Below are positions 42,977-50,519 of a stretch of DNA of 52,325 bases, in pieces; within the stretch, counting starts at the first letter, position 1; every line of letters starts with the position of its first letter. Below the pieces are notes generated by a model. That model saw only the letters and a program-made list of their open reading frames with translations, did no database searches and was not told where the DNA came from. The stretch is taken from NCBI GenBank assembly GCA_029262995.1, contig JAJCYH010000018.1:1-52325 (forward strand), given 5' to 3'. The translations under genes and the position numbers were made by a program. This stretch comes from Saprospiraceae bacterium. GTDB taxonomy: Bacteria > Bacteroidota > Bacteroidia > Chitinophagales > Saprospiraceae.

Positions 42977-44827
42977 TTAATGATCACCAGCAACCTCGTC
43001 AGAAGCCATTGGCTCTATTTGAGGTATAAATTCTCTTCCATCTTTTCCATAATCATAAGCCCATCTGTGAACTACTGGAATTTTTCCTGGCCAGTTTCCG
43101 TGACCAGCTTCAATAGGTGTAGTCCATTCTAAGGTATTTGCTCCATATGGGTTTTTTTCTGTCATAACTTTTCCTTTAAATATGCTGTAGAAAAAGTTTA
43201 TTACAAATAAGATTTGAAGTCCAAATACTATGATAGCAGCTATGGTAATGAATTGATTCATAGGTCCGAAATGATTGAATGACTCAAAGGTATCAAAGCT
43301 GTAATACCTTCTCGGAACTCCTGCCATACCAATGTAATGCATGGGCCAGAAAATAGCATATGCTCCAATCATTGTTCCCCAGAAGTGAATTCTTCCTAAA
43401 GTTTCATTCATAAAACGACCGAACATCCTAGGGAACCAGTGGTATATTCCAGAGAACATACCAAAGAAAGCAGCAACACCCATAACAATATGGAAGTGGG
43501 CTACTACAAAATAAGTATCATGCATTTGAATATCAATTGCAGAGTTTCCTAAGAAGATACCTGTCAGACCACCAGAAATAAACATAGAAACAAATCCTAT
43601 GGCAAATAACATTGCAGAATTAAATCGGATGTTCCCCCCATAGAGGGTGGTTATCCAATTAAAGACCTTGACTGCTGAGGGCACTGCAATTATCAATGTG
43701 AAAATCACAAAGAAATTTGAAAGGAATGGATTCACTCCAGACATAAACATGTGGTGTGCCCATACAATAAAAGACAAGAATCCAATGGCCAAAATCGAAA
43801 GTACCATTGCCTGATAACCAAAAATTGGTTTTCTTGCATGTACTGACAAAACCTCAGATACTATACCCATCGCTGGTAATATGATTATATATACTTCGGG
43901 GTGCCCAAGGAACCAGAATAAATGCTGGTAAAGAATTGGACTACCTCCTACTCTATCCAAAGCCTGACCTTGAATAAATATTTCATTTAAGAAAAAACTT
44001 GTTCCTAATCCTCTATCAAACATCAACATAAAGAAGCCAGATGCCAATACTGGGAAAGAAAGCAAACCCAAGACTGCAGTTACAAAAAATGCCCACATTG
44101 GAAGAGGCATTCTCCACATGCTCATTCCTTTAGTTCTAAGGTTTAGAATCGTAGTGATATAGTTGATGCCTCCCAAAAGAACAGACACTACGAATAAGGT
44201 CAAACTGATCAACCACAATGTCATACCAGTTCCTGATCCTGTTGAAGCTTGAGGCAAGGCACTAAGGGGTGGATATCCCGTCCATCCTCCTGAAAAAGGT
44301 CCTGTGTTTAAGAATAATGAATAGAACATTACGGCTCCAGCAAGGAAGAAGAACCAATATGAAAGCATATTCAAAAACGGCGACGCCATATCCCGTGCAC
44401 CAATTTGAAGTGGAATTAGCAAGTTACTAAAAGTACCACTCAGACCAGCGGTCAATACAAAGAAAACCAGTATCGTACCGTGCATGGTAACCAATGCGTA
44501 ATAAAACTCTTGAGACAAAGAACCTATTCCGTTATCAACAACTATCCATTTGCCTAAGAGTGGTTTGATCCATTGCAAATCAGCTTCAGGAAATCCCAAT
44601 TGAAGTCTGAAGATAATTGACATTGCAGCTCCAACTATAGCCCAGAAAATACCAGTAATCAGAAATTGTCTGGCTATAATTTTATGGTCCATCGAGAAGA
44701 TGTAATGTGAGATAAAGTTAGACTGATATTTGTCACCGTGATGGTGATCATGGAAATGATCATCATACCCCGTTTTTTCAATCATTACTGCTTCTTTATC
44801 ATTTGGATCTACTGCTACGTGTGCCAT
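42977..44827 (-). CDS. coxA: cytochrome c oxidase subunit I
   Basis: The 616-residue protein has the twelve-helix core with all catalytic motifs: the low-spin haem His in VTMHGTILVFF, the CuB-Tyr helix with GHPEVYIIILPAMG, VWAHHMFMSG (two CuB His), and HFHIVMG near the haem ligands. The N-terminal cytoplasmic stretch is unusually His-rich (HFHDHHHGD). It is an A-type haem-copper oxidase that reduces O2 and pumps protons. It lies ten bases after subunit II. Confidence 0.98.
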   Translation of the reverse strand: MAHVAVDPNDKEAVMIEKTGYDDHFHDHHHGDKYQSNFISHYIFSMDHKIIARQFLITGIFWAIVGAAMSIIFRLQLGFPEADLQWIKPLLGKWIVVDNGIGSLSQEFYYALVTMHGTILVFFVLTAGLSGTFSNLLIPLQIGARDMASPFLNMLSYWFFFLAGAVMFYSLFLNTGPFSGGWTGYPPLSALPQASTGSGTGMTLWLISLTLFVVSVLLGGINYITTILNLRTKGMSMWRMPLPMWAFFVTAVLGLLSFPVLASGFFMLMFDRGLGTSFFLNEIFIQGQALDRVGGSPILYQHLFWFLGHPEVYIIILPAMGIVSEVLSVHARKPIFGYQAMVLSILAIGFLSFIVWAHHMFMSGVNPFLSNFFVIFTLIIAVPSAVKVFNWITTLYGGNIRFNSAMLFAIGFVSMFISGGLTGIFLGNSAIDIQMHDTYFVVAHFHIVMGVAAFFGMFSGIYHWFPRMFGRFMNETLGRIHFWGTMIGAYAIFWPMHYIGMAGVPRRYYSFDTFESFNHFGPMNQFITIAAIIVFGLQILFVINFFYSIFKGKVMTEKNPYGANTLEWTTPIEAGHGNWPGKIPVVHRWAYDYGKDGREFIPQIEPMASDEVAGDH

Positions 44828-44836
44828 AGTTAAATA

Positions 44837-46330
44837 TTATTTAGATATTATTTTTAATTCAGATCGTCTGTTGTTTTGACGACCTTCCTCTGTTTCGTTT
44901 GAATTAACCGGTTTAGTGTCACCATAACCTTTCGCAGAAAGTTGATCTGCAGAAACACCTTTACCAATCAGATAATCTCTCACAGCTTCTGCCCTGGATT
45001 GTGATAGAGTCATGTTAACTTCTGATTCTCCAGTGTTATCAGTATGCCCTGAAAGTTCAACTTTTAGTCCTTCACTGGATGATAATAATTCAGCCAAATA
45101 ATCAAGTTCATATTTAGAATCATTTTTTAAAGAAGCAGAACCGGTTTCAAAAAACACGTTTTTCAATCTGATTGTATTGATATCACCCATTGAAACGGCA
45201 TTATCAAACGCTGATTTTAATTCTTGCTTACGCTGATTAATTTCTAACCCAATTAGTTTATCCAAATTCGGATCGTTTTCGGTATATCGGATATTCAACA
45301 TATAGTAAGAACTCTGCTGAGATAACCATTCTTCATATTCATCTTGCTCTACAATTCTAACTACTCTTCTCATACTGTAGTGGCCTTTGCCACAAAGTTC
45401 CGCACATGCTAATTCATAGTTAAAAGTTTCCCATTTCTGAGGACCATCTGGTTCAGTAGGATCAGATGGCACTTGGTAAGCTGGGTATTTTCTCAACTCC
45501 TGTCTATATTCATCAGTCGTCTTAATTGGGGTAAATATAAAATACGTTGGAAGACCAGGTACCGCATCCATTTTAACTCTAAAGTGAGGTAAATAGAAGT
45601 TGTGCAATACATCCTTTGCTGTTATTCTAACACGAACTTTTACACCAACAGGCAATACCAATTCAGTAGGCAAAAAGTCATCGTGATTTTTCTCATCTGT
45701 CCAATCCTGTCCCAAAGGGTTGTTAGCTGTATTAATCATTTTATAATCTCTTGTTCCCAACTTACCATCATTACCAGGGTATCTCAGATCCCAAGCAAAC
45801 TGATAACCAGTAGCTTCTATTTCAATGTAATCTTCTTCTGGATCAATATCTGCCATTGCATTATTCCACACATTCAGACCACGTACTACCAAGAATATTA
45901 AAACTACAGTTGGAATAGCTGTCCATACAATTTCAAGTGTTGTACTGTGCGCAAAAAAAGTTGCAATTCTGCTTTTATCTTCTTTGTATTTGTAAGGAAA
46001 CCAGAATAGAGCAATATGCGTTAGAACAAAGACGATACCTGTGAAAACCAAGGTAATATCAAACATGTCATCCAACGATCCTCCATGAGCTGAAGCAGCT
46101 GCATGTGGACCATATCCAAGCATATCATTCTTATAATACCATGCAGAAACAATACAGAATATTAAGAATCCAATCATGAAAACAAGACAGTAAAAAGCTG
46201 TTCTGTTGTTGACCTGAGCTCTAACGCTTTCCTCACCTCTTATTTTTGAAGCAATCTCCGAAATTCTTGCAAGCTGGACAATAATGACCGCTAAAAGAAC
46301 TACCGTTAAAATGGCTATTAAACCTGTCAT
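44837..46330 (-). CDS. coxB: cytochrome c oxidase subunit II fused to an OmpA peptidoglycan-binding domain
   Basis: Three N-terminal membrane helices (about 3-20, 46-64, 92-112) and one at 134-152 are followed by a cupredoxin domain with a complete CuA site: H243 in VLHNFYLPHF, C309, E311 and C313 in CAELCGKGH, H317 and M320. Most subunit II proteins end near residue 350, but this one continues through a helical linker (350-387) into an OmpA-like domain (388-495): VFFETGSASL, SGHTDNTG with D431, SQSRAEAVRDYL with R446, and GRQNNRRSEL. D431 and R446 have the same 15-residue spacing as the diaminopimelate-binding pair of OmpA. The frame is continuous; the domain faces the periplasm, like CuA. 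It follows actF by 14 bases. Confidence 0.93.
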   Translation of the reverse strand: MTGLIAILTVVLLAVIIVQLARISEIASKIRGEESVRAQVNNRTAFYCLVFMIGFLIFCIVSAWYYKNDMLGYGPHAAASAHGGSLDDMFDITLVFTGIVFVLTHIALFWFPYKYKEDKSRIATFFAHSTTLEIVWTAIPTVVLIFLVVRGLNVWNNAMADIDPEEDYIEIEATGYQFAWDLRYPGNDGKLGTRDYKMINTANNPLGQDWTDEKNHDDFLPTELVLPVGVKVRVRITAKDVLHNFYLPHFRVKMDAVPGLPTYFIFTPIKTTDEYRQELRKYPAYQVPSDPTEPDGPQKWETFNYELACAELCGKGHYSMRRVVRIVEQDEYEEWLSQQSSYYMLNIRYTENDPNLDKLIGLEINQRKQELKSAFDNAVSMGDINTIRLKNVFFETGSASLKNDSKYELDYLAELLSSSEGLKVELSGHTDNTGESEVNMTLSQSRAEAVRDYLIGKGVSADQLSAKGYGDTKPVNSNETEEGRQNNRRSELKIISK

Positions 46331-46344
46331 TGATATAATATTTA

Positions 46345-47649
46345 TTATGTATGATGATGTTTACTTTCTTCAATATATACGTCATTTTTACCTACTAGCG
46401 GTGCTTTTGAAAGTATATAGAAAACAAAGAATATAAATAAACATAAGAATCCTATGAATGTTCCTAATTCTAAAAATCCTGGAATGGTAAATCCCATTTC
46501 AAAAGTACTGGCATGTTCGGCACCCTGAGCAAGCTCTTCAACGCTATGACCATGTTCAGCAACTGAATCATGAGTACCGTGAGCCATCGCCGAATGAGCT
46601 GTATGTAAGACTCCAGGCTTTACCATCAGAAAGAAATCTACCCAGTGTCCCAATAAAACCAATCCTGCAACAAATGCCAATGATCCCATTTTTCTCTTCG
46701 TATCGTTTCTCATCAATATCAAGAATGGTGCAACGAAATTGATCAGCAGGTTACCATAAAACAGGACAGGATAATTGGTAAATCGCTCCTTAAAGTAAAC
46801 TGTTTCTTCACCTATGTTTCCATACCAAATTAACATATACTGTGAAAACCATAGATAAGTCCAAAAGATACTAAAAGCGAATAAAAATTTACCTAGATCA
46901 TGGAAATGCTCAACCGTAACTTCAGCAAAATAACCTTTAGATTTAAGATATAACAGAATCAGAATAGTCAAACAAATCATTGAAACAAACCAGCTTGCTC
47001 CTGTATACCAAGCAAACAAAGTACTGTACCAATGCGCATCCACAGACATAATCCAAAGCCATATCACAGCTGCACTACCAAAACCAGCAAATGGCAAAAA
47101 CATAGCGGCCCACTTTCTCATTCCATATTGTCTGTTAAAACCATCTGGACCATGTGTGTCTTCAGCCAAAGAAAGACTTCTTATTTTGCTGATAATAAAA
47201 ATCCAAATAATACCAAGAACCAATGTAACTCCCAAATACCATGTAGAATTTAAAAATCCTTTCTTTCCAAATAGAATTTTATCAAAATTTTCATGATCTG
47301 GATCTATTGTAGTTAAATCGGACCAGTGGTAAAGATGGTGCCAGTCACCAATGATACCAATACCAACTAAAAGCATAAGAGGTATTCCAATAATAAGGTA
47401 TAAGGAAATAGCTTCCCATACTCTTTTGAATACAACATACCATCCTGCCCAAGCTGTAATACTTGCAGACATAAAAAAGCCTGCCATTATAGCAATCCCA
47501 GTAAAGAATACGGAATTGTGCAAAAAATTGGACCAGAATCGCGTATGCAATTCATCGTCACCAAACCAGGTCAAAACCAAACAAAGTAAACCTAGAACCA
47601 TTCCTGCGGCTAACCATGTTTTGCTTTTACTCGTGAAATTATAAGTCAT
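46345..47649 (-). CDS. actF: alternative complex III subunit ActF (quinol-binding, NrfD-like)
   Basis: The 434-residue protein has about ten membrane helices and the ActF pattern: FWSNFLHNSVFFTGI, the GDWHHLYHW loop, WLWIMSVDAHWYSTLFAWY, and FSQYMLIWYGNIGEE. ActF is a membrane subunit of alternative complex III, which passes electrons from menaquinol to cytochrome c. A hydrophilic loop near the C-terminus is rich in His (HTAHSAMAHGTHDSVAEHGH). It sits between actE and oxidase subunit II. Confidence 0.93.
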   Translation of the reverse strand: MTYNFTSKSKTWLAAGMVLGLLCLVLTWFGDDELHTRFWSNFLHNSVFFTGIAIMAGFFMSASITAWAGWYVVFKRVWEAISLYLIIGIPLMLLVGIGIIGDWHHLYHWSDLTTIDPDHENFDKILFGKKGFLNSTWYLGVTLVLGIIWIFIISKIRSLSLAEDTHGPDGFNRQYGMRKWAAMFLPFAGFGSAAVIWLWIMSVDAHWYSTLFAWYTGASWFVSMICLTILILLYLKSKGYFAEVTVEHFHDLGKFLFAFSIFWTYLWFSQYMLIWYGNIGEETVYFKERFTNYPVLFYGNLLINFVAPFLILMRNDTKRKMGSLAFVAGLVLLGHWVDFFLMVKPGVLHTAHSAMAHGTHDSVAEHGHSVEELAQGAEHASTFEMGFTIPGFLELGTFIGFLCLFIFFVFYILSKAPLVGKNDVYIEESKHHHT

Positions 47650-47690
47650 CTCGATTCTTTTATGCTGATTTTCTTTTGATATAACATTTA

Positions 47691-48521
47691 TTAATGACCA
47701 TCATTACTATGGTCTCCATCAGAATGATCATGACCGTGATCTTCTCCCGAATCATCATCACTGTGATGCTCCCCTTCTAAATGATCCTCATGAAGTTCAA
47801 CTACTTGTATCATTTCACCTGCCGGTCGGTCTATATTATTCAAGGTATTCACCAACTGATTGTATTCCATTTTTTTTGACTTGGCTTGCAATGATCTTAT
47901 ATAGTGAATTACCTGCCATCTTTCTTCATATGAGATTTTGTCCTTGTAGGATCCCATCAGGTTTTTTCCATACATAATTGAATGGTATAACCTTCCATTT
48001 GAAGAAGCAATAAACTCATCACTAATTAAAATTGCAGGAGCAACAGGGTAAGCGCTACCATCTCTTGCTAAATATCCTAGGCCATCTCCTTTATCTCCAT
48101 GGCAAATACCACAGAATATATTGTAAAGTCCTTTTCCTTTTGCCAATCCCTTATCCGTGATATCATAAGGATTAAATATCACCTCAACTGTAGCCAATTC
48201 TCTATCCTCTTCTGAATCACTATAATAATATGGATTAGATTGAGGAGCAGTAGGTATTGCAATCCTATTAGAGGTTTTTCTTGGTACCGTTCCAGAAACT
48301 GGAAGTTTTGGCTTAGCAAATTCGTAATATTCACCCTGAGTACCCCAAGTATTATTATAATAGTAATTATAATAGTTGGCTTCATAAGCGATTGAATGCG
48401 CCATATCAGGCATAAATTCACTACCAGTTGTATTGCCATCAGTTTGCTGACAAGATTGCATAAAAACAATAGCCACAACTGTCAATACCAAACAATATTT
48501 TTTTAAGTGCTTTGTCATCAT
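47691..48521 (-). CDS. actE: alternative complex III subunit ActE (monohaem cytochrome c lipoprotein)
   Basis: The 276-residue lipoprotein (signal ending FMQSC) has one c-type haem motif CGICHGDKGDG and a distal-ligand region with LMGSYKDK (Met), matching the monohaem ActE subunit. The conserved start has MPDMAHSIAYEA. The C-terminal 40 residues are almost only His, Asp, Glu, Gly and Ser (ending in repeats such as DHGHDHSDGDH), a metal-binding-like tail not needed for a cytochrome. Its start codon lies directly after the actD stop. Confidence 0.95.
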   Translation of the reverse strand: MMTKHLKKYCLVLTVVAIVFMQSCQQTDGNTTGSEFMPDMAHSIAYEANYYNYYYNNTWGTQGEYYEFAKPKLPVSGTVPRKTSNRIAIPTAPQSNPYYYSDSEEDRELATVEVIFNPYDITDKGLAKGKGLYNIFCGICHGDKGDGLGYLARDGSAYPVAPAILISDEFIASSNGRLYHSIMYGKNLMGSYKDKISYEERWQVIHYIRSLQAKSKKMEYNQLVNTLNNIDRPAGEMIQVVELHEDHLEGEHHSDDDSGEDHGHDHSDGDHSNDGH

Positions 48522-49040
48522 TTATATTGTCTTAGAATGGATTTCAGCAGCACCGCTGCTTCTTAAAAATGATTCTGCCTTAGATGCTTCCACTTCAGAT
48601 TTGTCAAAAGCAATACAGAACTTATCATCCGTAATTCTTAAATCAATGGTTGGATTCACAACACCTGGACCTAAACCATTTACAATGTAAAATGTAACCG
48701 TCATTCCAATAGCTGAAAATAATACAGTCAGCTCAAATATGATTGGTATAAAGGCAGGTAAAGACCAGTGTGGCTTACCACCAAAAATAATAGGCCAGTC
48801 TTTTGTAAAGATCCATGTCATCCCCAAAAATGCGGTTAGTGTACCTAACAATCCGTAGATAAAACCTGCAATATGTAGGCGAGATTCCGTTAGACCTAGT
48901 AATGGATCTAATCCATGCACTGGAAATGGAGTATAAACATCCATGATTTCCAGGTGATCTGAATTAGCTTGTTTTACGGCCCTGAGAAGGTCCTCCTCAT
49001 CGTTGTACAAACCGTAAATTATATCTTTATTATTAGCCAT
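48522..49040 (-). CDS. actD: alternative complex III subunit ActD (DUF3341)
   Basis: ATG 49040 (MANNKDIIYGLYNDEEDLL) is preferred over an upstream TTG; 172 residues. It has the DUF3341 layout: a small alpha/beta head with VYTPFPVHGLD, two membrane helices (AGFIYGLLGTLTAFLGMTW; LPAFIPIIFELTVLFSAIG) and a C-terminal ferredoxin-like stretch. ActD is a membrane subunit of alternative complex III. Confidence 0.94.
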   Translation of the reverse strand: MANNKDIIYGLYNDEEDLLRAVKQANSDHLEIMDVYTPFPVHGLDPLLGLTESRLHIAGFIYGLLGTLTAFLGMTWIFTKDWPIIFGGKPHWSLPAFIPIIFELTVLFSAIGMTVTFYIVNGLGPGVVNPTIDLRITDDKFCIAFDKSEVEASKAESFLRSSGAAEIHSKTI

Positions 49041-49074
49041 TTTCTGTATTCTCTTTATTTGATACAAAAATTAA

Positions 49075-50490
49075 TTAATCATGCGCTTGTTCTTCAACAT
49101 GCTCAGTAGATGAATGAACTGCGTCTGGTCCAGTGTACTGATCTCCTGCAGATTTAAGAATGCTCTTAATTTCTGCAATTGCAACTACAGGAGCAACTCT
49201 TGTAAAGAGAAGATACAATGTGAAGAAAATACCTAGTGTTCCTAAGAAGATTCCTATTTCCACCCAACTAGGTGAATAATAAGACCAAGACGATGGTAAA
49301 TAATCTCTAGCAAGTGTTGTGCCTATGATTACAAATCTTTCAAACCACATTCCTATATTAATAACAATGGAAATAAAGAATGTAACCGCAACACTTCTTC
49401 TCATTTTTCTAAACCAGAAAATCTGAGGAGAAACTACATTACAAAACATCATTCCAAAATATGCCCACCAGTAAGGACCAACTGCTCTGTTAAAGAAAGC
49501 AAATTGCTCATATACATATCCAGAATACCAAGCAACAAAAAGCTCTGTCAAATAAGCTACACCGACAATGGTACCAGTAACTAGGATAACCTTGTTCATC
49601 GATTCAATATGTCCAATTGTAATGTATTGCTCCAGATGTAATACTTTTCGAGTTACAATCATAAGCGTCAATACCATTGCAAATCCAGAAAAGATTGCAC
49701 CAGCAACAAAGTATGGAGGGAAAATAGTAGTATGCCATCCTGGTATTACTGAAGTTGCAAAGTCAAAACTTACAATCGTGTGTACAGATAAAACAAGGGG
49801 AGTTGCAATACCTGCTAAAATGAGACATAAAGATTCCCATCTTTGCCAATGCTTTGCAGAACCAGTCCATCCAAAAGACAACACATTGTATATCTTTCTT
49901 CTTAAGCCTTTTGCTCTATCTCTTACCGTAGCAAAATCAGGAACCAAACCAGTGTACCAAAACAAAAAAGACACAATAAAATATGTTGATATCGCAAACA
50001 AATCCCACAATAATGGAGAGTTAAAATTTGGCCACAATGGTCCTCTTGTATTTGGATATGGGAAGAAATAAAATACTACCCATGCTCTTCCTACGTGAAT
50101 GCCTGGGAACAAGGCTGCACAGATTACAGCAAATATTGTCATCGCTTCCGCTGCTCTGTTAACACCTGTTCTCCATTTTTGCCTGAACAGCAAAAGGATT
50201 GCAGAAATTAAGGTACCTGCATGTCCTATTCCAATCCACCAAACGAAATTGGTAATATCCCAACCCCAACCAATGGTCCTGTTTAGGTTCCAGGTTCCTA
50301 TTCCATGCCATATAGTCCAAAGGATACAAAATACCCCAAAAGATAATAAGCTGACGGAAATAGCAAATCCGACTTTCCATGCCATTCCTGGGGCACGTTC
50401 CGTTGGAGATACCAAATCTTCCGTGATATCATGGTAGCTCTTGTGTCCTTGAACTAATGGTTCTCTAATTGAACTTACGTGATGACTCAT
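49075..50490 (-). CDS. actC: alternative complex III subunit ActC (NrfD-like quinol-binding)
   Basis: ATG 50490 (MSHHVSSIREPLVQG) follows a TTG; 471 residues with about ten membrane helices. The motifs FVWWIGIGHAGTLISA, FPGIHVGRAW and WYSGY ... GPYWWAYFGMMFCNVVSPQ are those of ActC/NrfD-type proteins. It forms the quinol site and a possible proton path in the complex. It follows actB by about 30 bases. Confidence 0.95.
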   Translation of the reverse strand: MSHHVSSIREPLVQGHKSYHDITEDLVSPTERAPGMAWKVGFAISVSLLSFGVFCILWTIWHGIGTWNLNRTIGWGWDITNFVWWIGIGHAGTLISAILLLFRQKWRTGVNRAAEAMTIFAVICAALFPGIHVGRAWVVFYFFPYPNTRGPLWPNFNSPLLWDLFAISTYFIVSFLFWYTGLVPDFATVRDRAKGLRRKIYNVLSFGWTGSAKHWQRWESLCLILAGIATPLVLSVHTIVSFDFATSVIPGWHTTIFPPYFVAGAIFSGFAMVLTLMIVTRKVLHLEQYITIGHIESMNKVILVTGTIVGVAYLTELFVAWYSGYVYEQFAFFNRAVGPYWWAYFGMMFCNVVSPQIFWFRKMRRSVAVTFFISIVINIGMWFERFVIIGTTLARDYLPSSWSYYSPSWVEIGIFLGTLGIFFTLYLLFTRVAPVVAIAEIKSILKSAGDQYTGPDAVHSSTEHVEEQAHD

Positions 50491-50519
50491 CAAATAATCT
50501 TATTTGAATTTAATAAAAA

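Noticed and set aside
49568-50071. 167-residue open frame antisense to actC
   Set aside because: It lies wholly inside actC on the other strand, and its length follows from the codon bias of that membrane protein; no known family, no start context.
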